A DNA stretch of 64,000 nt, from the NCBI RefSeq assembly GCF_030209375.1, contig NZ_JARVSC010000009.1, positions 186,001-250,000 of the forward strand. The letters run 5' to 3'. Origin of the DNA: Plantibacter sp. ME-Dv--P-122b (GTDB taxonomy: Bacteria; Actinomycetota; Actinomycetes; Actinomycetales; Microbacteriaceae). The position numbers were made by a program, and so were the translations under genes. Each line of letters begins with the position of its first letter. Position 1 is the stretch's first letter. Positions 7,229 through 16,167 of the stretch are shown piece after piece. Under the pieces are notes generated by a model. It saw nothing but the letters and a program-made list of their open reading frames with translations. It was not told the DNA's origin and searched no databases.

Positions 7229-8622
7229 GAGACCACCGCCTTGGGTTGGGTTCGGACCGTGTCGGAGATGCGGAGCAGGACGGCGATGATGATCCAGTTC
7301 GCGACGAGCGACGACCCGCCGGCCGCCAGGAAGGGTGTGGTGAGCCCGGTGAGCGGGATGATGCGGGTCACGCCGCCGACGACGACGAAGACCTGCAGTG
7401 CGACGGTGAACGCGAGGCCGATCGAGAGGAGCTTGCCGAAGTCGTCGGTTCCGGCGTAGCCGACCCGGAAGCCCCGCGAGACGAGCAGCAGGTAGAGCGC
7501 GAAGATCGCGAAGAGGCCCGCGAGACCGAGCTCTTCACCGAGGCTCGCGATGATGTAGTCGCTCTGCGGGACGGGGGTGATCTCGGGCATGCCCTGGCCG
7601 AGACCGGTGCCGAGCAGCCCGCCGTGGGCGAGGCCGAAGATGCCCTGTACCAGCTGGTAGCTGCCGCCGTCGCGGTCGAAGACCTCCGGGTTGAAGGCGT
7701 CCCACCAGTTGTGGAATCGACCGGCCACGTAGGACAGCGTCTGGCCGGCGATGAAGGCACCGGCGAAGAACATCGTCAGGCCGATGATGATCCAGCTCGC
7801 GCGGCTCGTCGCGACGTACAGCATCACGAGGAACATGCCGAAGTAGAGCAGACCGGTTCCGAGGTCGCGCTGGAAGACGATCACGCCCATCGCCATCGCC
7901 CAGACCACGAGGATCGGGCCGAGGTCGCGCAGCCGGGGGAACTGGATCCCGAGGAACTTCTTGCCGACCATCGAGAGGCTGTCGCGCGTGCGCACGAGGT
8001 AACCGGCGAAGAACACCGCGAGAGCGATCTTCGCGATCTCGCCGGGCTGGAAGGTGACCGCGTCGCCGATGCCGATCCAGACGCGGGCGCCGTTGACCTC
8101 GCGACCGATGCCCGGCAACAGGGGCAGCAGGAGGAGGACGAAGGCGAAGAGTCCGGCGATGTACGTGTATTTGAAGAGGACGCGGTGGTTGCGGATGATC
8201 AGGACCACGGCGATGGCCCCGGCGATCGCGATCGCACTCCACACCATCTGTCGGACCGCGGCGCTCGCCCAACCGGAGTCGCCGAGGGCGATGTCGATCC
8301 GGTAGATCTCGGCGATGCCGACGCCGCCGAGCACGGTGGCGATCGGCAGCAGGAAGGGGTCGGCCTCCGCCGCGGTGTAGCGCAGCACGATGTGGAAGGC
8401 GAGGACCAGCAGTGACAGGCCCGAGCCGAAGGTGATCAGGGCGAAGTCGAGGTGTCCGAGGGCCCCGAGCTGCACGAGCATGACCGCGACCGCGTTGATG
8501 GCGAACGCGAAGATGAGCAGGGCGAGCTCGAGGTTGCGGAGCTTCTTCGGCAGCCGGAGTCGGCGCATCGTCTTGATGACGCCGGTGTCGGCTTGGATGG
8601 GGGCTGCGACGTCACTGGTCAT
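7225..8622 (-). CDS. rodA: SEDS glycan polymerase RodA/FtsW family
   Basis: A 465-aa polytopic membrane protein of the SEDS family that polymerises lipid II into glycan strands and works with a class B PBP. About ten to twelve hydrophobic helices are visible. The conserved FQPGEIAKI lies at 191-199 and the QRDLGTG motif at 251-257 carries the catalytic-type Asp253. It overlaps pbpA by 4 nt and pstP by 11 nt. The position between pstP and pbpA identifies it as the RodA orthologue rather than the division-cluster FtsW. Confidence 0.94.
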   Translation of the reverse strand: MTSDVAAPIQADTGVIKTMRRLRLPKKLRNLELALLIFAFAINAVAVMLVQLGALGHLDFALITFGSGLSLLVLAFHIVLRYTAAEADPFLLPIATVLGGVGIAEIYRIDIALGDSGWASAAVRQMVWSAIAIAGAIAVVLIIRNHRVLFKYTYIAGLFAFVLLLLPLLPGIGREVNGARVWIGIGDAVTFQPGEIAKIALAVFFAGYLVRTRDSLSMVGKKFLGIQFPRLRDLGPILVVWAMAMGVIVFQRDLGTGLLYFGMFLVMLYVATSRASWIIIGLTMFFAGAFIAGQTLSYVAGRFHNWWDAFNPEVFDRDGGSYQLVQGIFGLAHGGLLGTGLGQGMPEITPVPQSDYIIASLGEELGLAGLFAIFALYLLLVSRGFRVGYAGTDDFGKLLSIGLAFTVALQVFVVVGGVTRIIPLTGLTTPFLAAGGSSLVANWIIIAVLLRISDTVRTQPKAVVS

Positions 8623-9856
8623 CGGTCACCCGCAGACGTTTCACGATGTCGAGGGCCTCGGTGAAGGAGGAGGCGCTGATGGTCTGGTCGACGGCCTGGC
8701 GATCGAAGTCGGAGAGCGAGCCGAGCGGGATGCCGGTGTCCTCCTTGACGCTCGACAGCTGGATGGGGCCGACGTCCTGCTGGATGCCCTGGTAGATGAC
8801 GACGGTGTCGTCGTCGCCGCCGACGAAGTAGCGGGTCTGGGTCCAGGCGTACCCGAGCACGACACCGCCGACGATCGCGATGATGACCACGATGAGCCCG
8901 ACGAGCCAGGTGATGCGCCGACGTCTCGCGCGGCGCTCGTCCTCCTCGATGAGCTCGTCGAGATAGTCCTCGGAGGCCGGCTCGAAGTGGGAGTTGCCGA
9001 GCGAGGTGACGCGGCCGGGGTGCAGCCAGCTGTTGGGGATGAGCGATGGCTTCTTCACCGACGGGGTGAGCGCGAAGGCCACGGGCTTCGAGGCCGAACC
9101 GACGACGACGGGCTCACCGTCACCCACCGGCTCGTCGACGATGTCAACGACCACGACGGTGACGTTGTCCGGTGCGCCGCGGTCGAGGCTCTGCCGGACG
9201 AGCTTCTCGGCGGTGCGCTGCGCTGACAGCTTCTCGGTGAGGGTCGCGGTGATGTGCGTCTCGTCGACCACGCCCGAGAGACCGTCCGAGCAGAGGATCC
9301 AGCGGTCACCCGGCTGCGTCCCGAGTGTCATCGTGTCGATCTCGGGAGAGGCGTCGACGTCGCCGAGGACGCGCATCAGCACCGATCGGCGGGGATGGAC
9401 CATCGCCTCCTCGGCCGTGATTCGGCCTGAGTCCACGAGGCGCTGGACGAAGGTGTGGTCGACCGTGATCTGGCTGAGCTCGCCCTCACGGAAGAGGTAG
9501 ATCCGGGAGTCGCCGATGTGGGCGATGGCGACCTCGTTGCCGATGACCGCGAGCGCGGAGACCGTGGTTCCCATGCCCGTCAGCTCGCGGTGCTTCGAGA
9601 CCGTATCGCCCAGGATCGAGTTCGCCGCGAGGATCGCCGACTGGAGCGTCGCCTCAGCGGCCTCGGAGGACGGGTACGGCTCGTCCGCCTCGATGATGCG
9701 GTTGAGGGCCATCGCCGAGGCGACGTCACCACCGGCGTGGCCACCCATGCCGTCGGCGACGACGAACAGGTGGTGCCCGGAGTAGCCGGAATCCTGGTTG
9801 TTTGAGCGCACTTTACCCACGTGGGAGAGCGCTGCGCCGGCGCCGCTGGTCGTCAC
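8612..9856 (-). CDS. pstP: PP2C-type Ser/Thr protein phosphatase PstP
   Basis: A 414-aa membrane phosphatase that reverses PknA and PknB phosphorylation. Metal-binding motifs of the PP2C fold are visible: NNQD (19-22), DGMGGH (35-40), Asp191 in SDGLSG and Asp230 in APDNVTVVV. A linker leads to one membrane helix at about 315-337 and a C-terminal extracytoplasmic tail of about 75 residues. GTG start; the stop region overlaps rodA by 11 nt. A 4-nt gap separates it from the fhaB stop, so it is in the same operon. Confidence 0.95.
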   Translation of the reverse strand: MTTSGAGAALSHVGKVRSNNQDSGYSGHHLFVVADGMGGHAGGDVASAMALNRIIEADEPYPSSEAAEATLQSAILAANSILGDTVSKHRELTGMGTTVSALAVIGNEVAIAHIGDSRIYLFREGELSQITVDHTFVQRLVDSGRITAEEAMVHPRRSVLMRVLGDVDASPEIDTMTLGTQPGDRWILCSDGLSGVVDETHITATLTEKLSAQRTAEKLVRQSLDRGAPDNVTVVVVDIVDEPVGDGEPVVVGSASKPVAFALTPSVKKPSLIPNSWLHPGRVTSLGNSHFEPASEDYLDELIEEDERRARRRRITWLVGLIVVIIAIVGGVVLGYAWTQTRYFVGGDDDTVVIYQGIQQDVGPIQLSSVKEDTGIPLGSLSDFDRQAVDQTISASSFTEALDIVKRLRVTDDQ

Positions 9857-9860
9857 CGGG

Positions 9861-10397
9861 TTACCGCCGCAACTCGAAACTGGTCTGGCCGACCTTGACG
9901 GGGGTGTCGAGTGGGATCTGCGTCGGGACGCTCACGCGCTTGCCGGCGAGGAAGGTGCCGTTGGTGGAATCGAGGTCCTGGACCATCCACTCGTCGTTCC
10001 AGAGCATGAGGCGCGCGTGATGCGTGGACGTGTAGTCGTCGCGGATGATGAGGCCGGAGTCCGCGGAGCGGCCGATGGTGATCGGCTCGCGGCCGAGGGG
10101 GAGCTCGGTGCCCTGCTTCGGGCCGGACACGATCACGAGGCGCGAGGTGTTGTCGACCGTGGCGCGCGGAGGCGTTCCGCTCGATCCAGCGGCGGCGGGC
10201 CGGCTGGGGGCAGGGGCGGTCGCGGCGCGCATCGGTTGCGGAGGGGTGGCAGGAGCACCGTTCGACGACTGCTGCTGCGGCTTCCGGACGCGCGGTCCGA
10301 AGAGGTCGGTGCGGAGGGCGTAGACGATGCCGAAGACGAACGTCCAGAGCAGGAGCAGGAAGCCGATGCGGAGGACCAGCAGGGTCAGTTCGCTCAC
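9861..10397 (-). CDS. fhaB: FHA-domain membrane protein FhaB (FipA type)
   Basis: A 178-aa protein with one N-terminal membrane helix (about 5-28), a Gln/Pro/Ala linker (40-80) and a C-terminal FHA domain that reads phosphothreonine. FHA landmarks are GR (109-110), STHHA (124-128) and STNGT (144-148). Homologues link kinase signalling to the division complex. The GTG start at 10397 overlaps the fhaA stop by 4 nt. A much longer reading frame in the same phase runs upstream through fhaA; it is antisense-quality sequence and was not used. Confidence 0.93.
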   Translation of the reverse strand: MSELTLLVLRIGFLLLLWTFVFGIVYALRTDLFGPRVRKPQQQSSNGAPATPPQPMRAATAPAPSRPAAAGSSGTPPRATVDNTSRLVIVSGPKQGTELPLGREPITIGRSADSGLIIRDDYTSTHHARLMLWNDEWMVQDLDSTNGTFLAGKRVSVPTQIPLDTPVKVGQTSFELRR

Positions 10398-11140
10398 GCG
10401 CCGTCCCCCCACGAGTCGCCGAAGGACGACACATCGTGACGTCGGGTCGCATCGCTCATCTGGCGATCGGAGCCGCCGGCCTTGGCGACCACCCGGAACA
10501 CGATCCTGGTGCGGCCGATCTCGATGACGGAGTCGGGGGAGAGGGCCGCCTGGCGGAAGGGCTGGCCGTTGAGCTTCGAGCCGTTCGTCGAGCCGAGGTC
10601 GCGCGCCTGACCGGCGTTGCCGTCCCAGAGGATCTCGACGTGCTTCCGCGAGGTGCCGGTGTCGGGGATCGTGATGTCGGCTTCGGTACCGCGGCCGATG
10701 ACCGTGCGGGCCTGCGTGATCGGGTAGCGCTTGCCGCCGATGTCGAGCACGGGCGCCCAGGTGACGGAGCCCTTGAGGTTGACGCTGTCGATCTGGACGA
10801 GGCCGTCGGGGAGGGAGCGGTCGCTGGAGAGCTTGATGGTCACGGCACCGGGGAAGGAGTAGCCCTGACTCTTGGCGTGCTTCTGGACGAGCGAACCGAG
10901 CTCGTCGATCAGGGAGGGACCGATGGCGTCCATGCGCTCGAAGTCGGTGGGCGACATGCGGACGGTGAACTTGTTCGGCACGAGGATGCGGTCGCGGGAC
11001 ACGACGGCGGCCTTGGTGTCGAGCTCGCGTCGGAGCGCGCTCGTGATCTCGACCGGCTGGAGTCCGGACTTGAAGGTCTTCGCGAAGGCGCCGTTGACGG
11101 CGCGCTCGAGTCCCTTCTCGAAGTTGTCCAGAATGCCCAC
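10394..11140 (-). CDS. fhaA: FHA-domain protein FhaA (DUF3662-FHA)
   Basis: A 248-aa cytosolic adaptor and the first gene of the operon. Residues 1 to about 115 form the DUF3662 domain (start GILDNFEKGLERAVNGAF is typical). A short link leads to an FHA domain (140-218) with GR 149-150, SRKH 164-167 and STNG 184-187. In mycobacteria FhaA binds phosphorylated MurJ/MviN and PknB. The linker is much shorter than in the mycobacterial protein. GTG start. A TAACAT -10-like hexamer lies upstream on the minus strand (11173-11178), within the 238-nt gap before the tRNA gene. Confidence 0.94.
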   Translation of the reverse strand: MGILDNFEKGLERAVNGAFAKTFKSGLQPVEITSALRRELDTKAAVVSRDRILVPNKFTVRMSPTDFERMDAIGPSLIDELGSLVQKHAKSQGYSFPGAVTIKLSSDRSLPDGLVQIDSVNLKGSVTWAPVLDIGGKRYPITQARTVIGRGTEADITIPDTGTSRKHVEILWDGNAGQARDLGSTNGSKLNGQPFRQAALSPDSVIEIGRTRIVFRVVAKAGGSDRQMSDATRRHDVSSFGDSWGDGA

Positions 11141-11334
11141 GGTCTCTCGATTCGTGTCGGTGTCCAGGCAATGTTAGACGGTTTGCCTGCACACGAGGCC
11201 AATCGACGCGGGCGCCGACGCCAGGTGTTCACCCGCTCGGCGGCAGGAGATCAGCATCGGCACCGGACCGTCGGGGTCGTTTCCTCCTGCCCTGGCGCGG
11301 ATCTCCGGTGTTCTGCCACCCGGGCTCCGCGTGC

Positions 11335-11340
11335 TATCCT
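11335..11340 (+). promoter_or_regulatory. Candidate -10 element of the tRNA-Leu gene
   Basis: TATCCT lies 38 nt before the mature tRNA 5' end. A weak -35-like TTCTGC (11311-11316) is 18 nt upstream of it. Support is by position only. Confidence 0.35.
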
Positions 11341-11378
11341 CGATAAGTTGCCGCGAGAGCGGTGACGTCTGGTGTCTC

Positions 11379-11465
11379 GCGCGAGTGGCGGAATTGGCAG
11401 ACGCGCTGGCTTCAGGTGCCAGTGCTCGAAAGGGCGTGCGGGTTCAAGTCCCGCCTCGCGCACCA
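11379..11465 (+). tRNA. tRNA-Leu (anticodon CAG)
   Basis: An 87-nt class II tRNA with encoded CCA. Acceptor arms GCGCGAG (11379-11385) and CTCGCGC (11455-11461) pair fully. The anticodon stem CTGGC/GCCAG encloses loop TTCAGGT, giving anticodon CAG that reads CUG, a dominant Leu codon in this GC-rich genome. A long variable arm and the GGTTCAAGTCC T-arm are present. A terminator follows 12 nt downstream. No integrase gene is seen next to it. Confidence 0.97.
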
Positions 11466-11477
11466 GTGGATGTGACA

Positions 11478-11507
11478 CGAAGGCCCCCGAGGAATCGGGG
11501 GCCTTCG
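11478..11507 (+). terminator. Intrinsic terminator of tRNA-Leu
   Basis: A perfect 13-bp stem (11478-11490 with 11495-11507; CGAAGGCCCCCGA arm, loop GGAA), followed by a moderately T-rich stretch. It lies 12 nt after the tRNA CCA end. Confidence 0.85.
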
Positions 11508-11588
11508 TCGTTGTCGGCGTCGATCGACGAGTCGGCTCCCGGCGCTCGTGGCGCCGAGGGGGTGCCCGCCGAACGCTGACAAGGGCAC

Positions 11589-11645
11589 TTGACACGTGGC
11601 TTGATGACAAGCATGCTTGACGTATGTCAGGTTTCCTTGTCATTT
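11589..11645 (+). promoter_or_regulatory. Promoter/operator candidate of the ABC export cassette
   Basis: TTGACA (11589-11594) is followed at 17 nt by CATGCT. A perfect 12-bp palindrome CAAGCATGCTTG (11608-11619) overlaps that position, and a second TTGACG begins at 11617 beside the partial palindrome TGACGTATGTCA. The palindrome is a plausible operator for the XRE regulator encoded in the cassette (inference). Confidence 0.4.
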
Positions 11646-11670
11646 TCGGTCCCGCGAACGAGTCGGGTCG

Positions 11671-12750
11671 ATGACACCCGTCGACGGGCGGCGTGCGGGT
11701 CGGCGGAGCGCAGCGTTCCGGCGGCTGGCGTCGATGAGCGCTCGCGACGTGCTCAGGAACCCGCTCACCGGGATCTCGATGTGGTTCATGACCGGCATCA
11801 TCCTCGTGATCTACGTCTCCATGTGGCTCGCCTTCGTCGTCCTGGGCCCTGCTCCGGTCGTCGCGCTGGACACGGACGACCCGGGAGTCTCATCGGCTCT
11901 GGAGCGGGCCGGTGTGCGGATGGTCGCCGACGGCGCTCCCGATCGGAACGCGCGGGTGACCGTGCGCGAGGGGCGCGCCCTGGTCGTGCTCGACGCTGGG
12001 GACCAGGCTGCGTGGGACCCGATCTGGCGAGGGCTGCGCGACGCAGGTATCCCTGCGCACGGGGTGACGGTGACGGACGACGAGGGCGACGTGAAGATCG
12101 ACCCGCTTCAGGAGAACCTCGGAATCGTGGCCCTGGTCGGGGTCGCGAGCCTGGCGTTCATCGGGACGACCGTCCCGCTCGTGGCGATGCGGGAGCGCGG
12201 GTTGCTCCGGCTGCTCGGTGTGACGCCGCTCCGACGGTCGACCTTCCTCTTCGCCCAGCTGCCCTTGCGTGCGCTGGTGGCGGTGGGGATCCTGGTGCTG
12301 ACGACCGGGATCGCGGTCTGGCGCAGGTACGTCGACGGTGTGGACCTCCTGGCCCTCGGAGCCTCGTTCCTCCTCGGTGCAGCGATGCTGTTCGCTGTCG
12401 CTCTCCTGTTCGCCGCCCGATCGCGGAACGCCGAGGCCACGCAACAGACGATGGTGATGGTGACGATCGGGCTCGTGTTCGCGTCGGGTGGGCTCCTGCC
12501 GCAGTCCATCCTCCCCGTCGCCGTGCAGGTCGCCATGAACTGCCTGCCGACCACCTGGTTCGCCGTGGCCGCGAGTGCCTCGCTGACCGGGGCCGAACCG
12601 TTCCTCCCCGTTCCCGCGCTCTGGGGGCTCATGTCGCTCGTCACCGTCGCAGCAGGCGCGCTCGCCGTGCGGCGGTTCGAGTGGGATCAGTCCGAGCCCG
12701 CGGGACGGGCGATCACCAAGACCAGCACGCAACGAGAGGTGGCTGTATGA
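11671..12750 (+). CDS. ABC-2 type transporter permease (first of two)
   Basis: A 359-aa membrane protein with ABC-2 permease architecture: an N-terminal cytosolic part, a membrane helix (about 38-58), an outer domain of roughly 80 residues rich in charged residues, then five hydrophobic helices grouped in the C-terminal half (motif-like TTWFAVAASASLTG near the end). It would form the channel with the ATPase at 13387. The ATG at 11671 was chosen; in-phase starts further upstream (11617) lie inside the putative promoter. The stop overlaps the next gene by 4 nt. Substrate unknown; lipid, peptide or drug export are all possible. Confidence 0.8.
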   Translation: MTPVDGRRAGRRSAAFRRLASMSARDVLRNPLTGISMWFMTGIILVIYVSMWLAFVVLGPAPVVALDTDDPGVSSALERAGVRMVADGAPDRNARVTVREGRALVVLDAGDQAAWDPIWRGLRDAGIPAHGVTVTDDEGDVKIDPLQENLGIVALVGVASLAFIGTTVPLVAMRERGLLRLLGVTPLRRSTFLFAQLPLRALVAVGILVLTTGIAVWRRYVDGVDLLALGASFLLGAAMLFAVALLFAARSRNAEATQQTMVMVTIGLVFASGGLLPQSILPVAVQVAMNCLPTTWFAVAASASLTGAEPFLPVPALWGLMSLVTVAAGALAVRRFEWDQSEPAGRAITKTSTQREVAV

Positions 12751-13169
12751 ACGAGCACACGACACGGGGATCGACGCCGCAGGAGCGTCGTGCGTCTCGC
12801 AGATACCTGTGGGAGATCGCGGCAGGTGCCGTCGGGTTCCTCGTGACGTTCCTCTTCCTGCCGGAGCTGTTCCCCACGGAGCCGGGATCGCCCGCAGCCG
12901 TCGCGGTCGCACTCGTCCCGCTCGTGCCGGTGGTGTGGATCGTGATCGCACTCGTCCGGCACGTGCGCCGGGTCGACGAACTGCAGCGCGGTGTGATCGT
13001 GCTGAGTCTCGCCATCGGGTTCGGTGCGGCGATGCTGATCAGCCTCGCGGTCGTGTTCCTGTCGACCGCCGGTGTCGTCGTGCCGCAACCGGAGTGGTGG
13101 GTGTTCATCGGCGGGATGGCGGTCTGGGGCGTCAGTGTCGCCATCGTCTTCGCTCGGGCCACCCGGTGA
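12747..13169 (+). CDS. Small four-helix membrane protein
   Basis: A 140-aa protein with a hydrophilic N-terminus (1-25) and four hydrophobic stretches (about 27-47, 53-71, 82-105 and 115-135). Short membrane proteins of this kind directly upstream of a small XRE regulator form a recurrent gene pair in bacteria and archaea. The ATG overlaps the preceding stop and the TGA overlaps the next GTG, so it is coupled on both sides. Function unknown; an antagonist or sensor for the XRE regulator is inference. Confidence 0.75.
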   Translation: MNEHTTRGSTPQERRASRRYLWEIAAGAVGFLVTFLFLPELFPTEPGSPAAVAVALVPLVPVVWIVIALVRHVRRVDELQRGVIVLSLAIGFGAAMLISLAVVFLSTAGVVVPQPEWWVFIGGMAVWGVSVAIVFARATR

Positions 13170-13390
13170 AGAACGACGTCCGCGCCCTGCGCACCGAACG
13201 CGGGTGGACGCAGGTCCAGTTCGCTGAAGCACTCGGCGTCTCCAGGCAGACGGTGAACGCCCTCGAGACCGGGCGCTACGACCCGTCCCTGCCGTTGGCG
13301 TTCCGGGTCTCCGCCCTGCTCTCCCGCCCGATCGAGGAGATCTTCTTCCCGGGTGAACACGATGCCCCGCCGTCTGGAGGACGACGATGA
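13166..13390 (+). CDS. Small XRE-family transcriptional regulator
   Basis: A 74-aa Cro/CI-type helix-turn-helix protein. The HTH covers about residues 15-36 (WTQVQFAEALGVSRQTVNAL), followed by the ETGRYDPSLPLAFRVSALL and IEEIFF signature of the short stand-alone YozG/YgzD-like group. GTG start overlaps the previous stop and its TGA overlaps the ATG of the ABC ATPase, so regulator and transporter are made together. Likely an autoregulator of the cassette. Confidence 0.88.
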   Translation: MKNDVRALRTERGWTQVQFAEALGVSRQTVNALETGRYDPSLPLAFRVSALLSRPIEEIFFPGEHDAPPSGGRR

Positions 13391-14346
13391 ACGAATCGGC
13401 CCGGGCGGTCGTCACCGTCGACCGGCTCAGCAAGCGCTACGGCGACCGGAGCGTCCTGCGCGACGTCTCCCTCCGGGTCCACACGGGCGAGGTGTTCGGA
13501 CTGCTGGGACCGAACGGCGCCGGGAAGACCACCACGCTCGAGACCATCGTCGGACTCCGACGGCCCACAGCCGGAACCGTCCGCGTGCTCGGGCGAGACC
13601 CGTCGGTCGACCGCCGATACGTGACCGAGCGGATGGCGGTGCAGCCGCAGGCCGCCACCCTGTTCCCGACGCTGACGGTCGCGGAGACCCTCGACCTCTT
13701 CGCGTCGTTCTACCGCGACGCGCGACGTCCCGAGGAGGTCTTGGACGAGCTCGATCTGGGGGAGGCACGGCGCGTGCGCGTCAAGCACCTCTCGGGAGGA
13801 CAGGAGCGTCGCCTGCTGATCGCCATCGCGTTGATCGGCAATCCCGAGATCGTCGTCCTCGACGAACCATCCGCCGGTCTCGACCCGCAGGCCCGGCGGA
13901 ACCTCTGGGACATCATCCGGCGCCAGCAGGAACGCGGGACGACGATCCTGCTCTCGACGCACCACATGGACGAGGCCACCCAGGTCTGCGACCGGATCGC
14001 CGTCCTCGTGGACGGTTCGATCGCCGCCACGGGAGAACCGGAGACCCTCGTCAGGGAACACGCCGTCACGGCCACGGTGACCTTCGAGGTCCCCGGCCGG
14101 ACCACCGCGGACGAGTTGCGTTCGCACGACATCCCCGGCGAGATCACCGTGACGGCGAAGGGTGCCGTCAGCCTGGTCGGGATCGTGACCGACGACCCCG
14201 ACGCCGTGCTGCGCCGACTCACCTTCTCCACCGGTCTCAGACCGCGCGGGTTCCGAGTGGCGCACGGGTCACTCGAGGATCTGTTCATCGATCTCGCGAG
14301 TCGGCCGACGTCCGCAGCCGAGGGCGACCGCGCCCACAGCCCATGA
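13387..14346 (+). CDS. ABC transporter ATP-binding protein
   Basis: A 319-aa ATPase of the ABC-2 export (DrrA/CcmA-like) type. Walker A GPNGAGKT (41-48), a Q-loop near 87, signature LSGGQ (135-139), Walker B IVVLDE (155-160) and a switch His in STHHM are all intact. A C-terminal extension of about 100 residues after the nucleotide-binding domain is typical of this family. It overlaps the XRE gene and the following permease by 4 nt each, which fixes it as the motor of this cassette. Confidence 0.93.
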   Translation: MNESARAVVTVDRLSKRYGDRSVLRDVSLRVHTGEVFGLLGPNGAGKTTTLETIVGLRRPTAGTVRVLGRDPSVDRRYVTERMAVQPQAATLFPTLTVAETLDLFASFYRDARRPEEVLDELDLGEARRVRVKHLSGGQERRLLIAIALIGNPEIVVLDEPSAGLDPQARRNLWDIIRRQQERGTTILLSTHHMDEATQVCDRIAVLVDGSIAATGEPETLVREHAVTATVTFEVPGRTTADELRSHDIPGEITVTAKGAVSLVGIVTDDPDAVLRRLTFSTGLRPRGFRVAHGSLEDLFIDLASRPTSAAEGDRAHSP

Positions 14347-15116
14347 GCACGACGCATGCGTTCCCAGCGCAGGTCCGGAGCTTCGCCGCGGCCCACGCGC
14401 ACGACCTCGTGCGGGACCCGCGCTCGATCATCGCGCTCGCGGCGAGTTTCCTGGCCTTGATCGGACTGCTCTGGGGTGTGGACGTCCTCGTGGCGTCAGC
14501 GTCCGGCAGCCCTGCCGGCGTACTGGAGCGCGGCCTCCCGCTCGTTTCGAGCACGGGATCGATGGCGATCGCGTTCATGCTCACCACGGTGCCGCTGGTC
14601 CGGCATCGCAGCACCGGCCTGCTGCGGGCGCTGTCGACCTCGCCGGCCCGTCGCGACGCGTACCTGCTCGGACATCTGCCGATCCGCGTGGGGTTGGTCG
14701 TCGTCGAGGCCGCGGTGATCATCGCCCTGGCCGCCTGGACGGTGCCCACCCGCCCGTTCGCCGACCTCGTCGCGATCGCCGGCACGATCCTGCTCGGTGG
14801 CGCGATGCTGCTCGGCTTCGGCTACCTCCTCGCGGCGCGGTTGACGAACCCGGACATCGCCATGCAACTCGCGTATCTGCTGCCGATGCTCGCTCTCACC
14901 ACGTCCGGGGCCCTCTTTCCGCTCGCGGTCCTTCCGGAGTGGGTCGCCGGTCTCTTCGGGCTCCTGCCCACGACCTGGATCGTCGGCGCACTCGAGGCGA
15001 CCATCTCCCAAGGCCCTCAGCCCGTGCCACTCGCGGTGGTCTGGAGTCTGATGGCGGCGTTCGCGCTCGTGTCGGGTCTCGCGGCCGCCCGACTCCACCG
15101 ATGGGACGCCGGCTGA
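14343..15116 (+). CDS. ABC-2 type transporter permease (second of two)
   Basis: A 257-aa membrane protein with six hydrophobic helices and the TTWIVGALEATISQG ending, similar in plan to the first permease (TTWFAVAASASLTG) but without its large outer domain. The two probably pair as a heterodimer. ATG overlaps the ATPase stop. The last gene of the cassette; the next gene is convergent. Confidence 0.82.
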   Translation: MSTTHAFPAQVRSFAAAHAHDLVRDPRSIIALAASFLALIGLLWGVDVLVASASGSPAGVLERGLPLVSSTGSMAIAFMLTTVPLVRHRSTGLLRALSTSPARRDAYLLGHLPIRVGLVVVEAAVIIALAAWTVPTRPFADLVAIAGTILLGGAMLLGFGYLLAARLTNPDIAMQLAYLLPMLALTTSGALFPLAVLPEWVAGLFGLLPTTWIVGALEATISQGPQPVPLAVVWSLMAAFALVSGLAAARLHRWDAG

Positions 15117-15140
15117 CCGGGGGAGCTGCCGTCCGCCGCG

Positions 15141-16106
15141 TCAGTCCCGGTGCGGGGGTGCCGTCGAATCGCGCACGATGAGCTGCGAGTCGAGACTGGC
15201 GACCGAACGGGGCGACGCTCCTGCCATGGCCTGGAGGAGCACCTCGACCGCCAACGACCCGCACCGGTTGATCGCGAGCCGCACGGTGGTGAGACCGGGC
15301 TGGCGGATGGACGCCATCTCGATGTCGTCGGTGCCGATGATGCTGATGTCCTCGGGGCAGCGCTTGCCCATCGACGTGACGCCGGCGTCGATGCCGAGGG
15401 CGACCAGGTCGTTGTAGGCGATGACCGCCGTCGCGCCGCTCGCCACGATCGTGGCCGCTGCGGCGAGTCCGCCCTGGATCGAGGCCGCCTGGTGGCCCAG
15501 GCGGGTGAACTCGATGTCGAGCTGCGCGCATGCCGCCGCGACCGCGTCGCCGCGGCGGAGGTCCGCCCAGGAGTGCCTTGGACCGGCCGCGTAGGCGATG
15601 TGTCGGTGACCCAGGGCGGCGAGGTGCTCGACCGCCTGCCGTGGCCCGCTCTCGGTGTCCATCACGACGTAGGGCAGTCCGTCGATGATGCGGTTGACCA
15701 CCACGACGGGGGTGTCGCCCACGAGCGCGCGGATCTCGTCGTCGGGGAGGCGTGGCGAGCAGAGGAGCATCCCGTTGAGCTTCCGCGCCAGTTCGAGCTG
15801 CTCGTGCTCCCGGTGCAGGTCTTCATCGGTGTCGAACAACACCGGGCGGTGGCGTCCCTGCCAGGCCTGGGCGTGGACGCCCTTCAGGAGCGTCGCGTAG
15901 ACCGGGCTGGCGATGTCGGGGACGATGACGCCGAAGGTCTTCTCGGCCGTCGATCCGTTCGGGTTCGAGTACCCGAGGTCGGCCGCCGCCGTGAGGACCC
16001 GTTCGAGCGTCGCGTTCGCAAGGCGATCCGGCTCGCCGAACGCCCGGGACGCGGTCGCGATGGAGACGCCCGCGTGACGGGCGACATCGGTGAGGGTGGC
16101 GGTCAC
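15141..16106 (-). CDS. LacI-family transcriptional regulator
   Basis: A 321-aa repressor. The N-terminal HTH and hinge are clear (LTDVARHAGVSIATASRAF, residues 5-23), followed by a periplasmic-binding-protein-like sugar-sensing domain. It diverges from the sugar-acid operon starting at 16261 and most likely represses it; a sugar acid should be the inducer. GTG start at 16106 chosen because GAAGGA precedes it at the right distance; an upstream ATG (16148) would add 14 residues unlike the family. The palindrome TTTGTACAAA in the divergent gap is a likely operator. Confidence 0.92.
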   Translation of the reverse strand: MTATLTDVARHAGVSIATASRAFGEPDRLANATLERVLTAAADLGYSNPNGSTAEKTFGVIVPDIASPVYATLLKGVHAQAWQGRHRPVLFDTDEDLHREHEQLELARKLNGMLLCSPRLPDDEIRALVGDTPVVVVNRIIDGLPYVVMDTESGPRQAVEHLAALGHRHIAYAAGPRHSWADLRRGDAVAAACAQLDIEFTRLGHQAASIQGGLAAAATIVASGATAVIAYNDLVALGIDAGVTSMGKRCPEDISIIGTDDIEMASIRQPGLTTVRLAINRCGSLAVEVLLQAMAGASPRSVASLDSQLIVRDSTAPPHRD

Positions 16107-16167
16107 GGTTGATCCTTCGCGGGGTCGGGTGTACTCATGATGCGGCATCGTGCTGCCATGAAACTAC

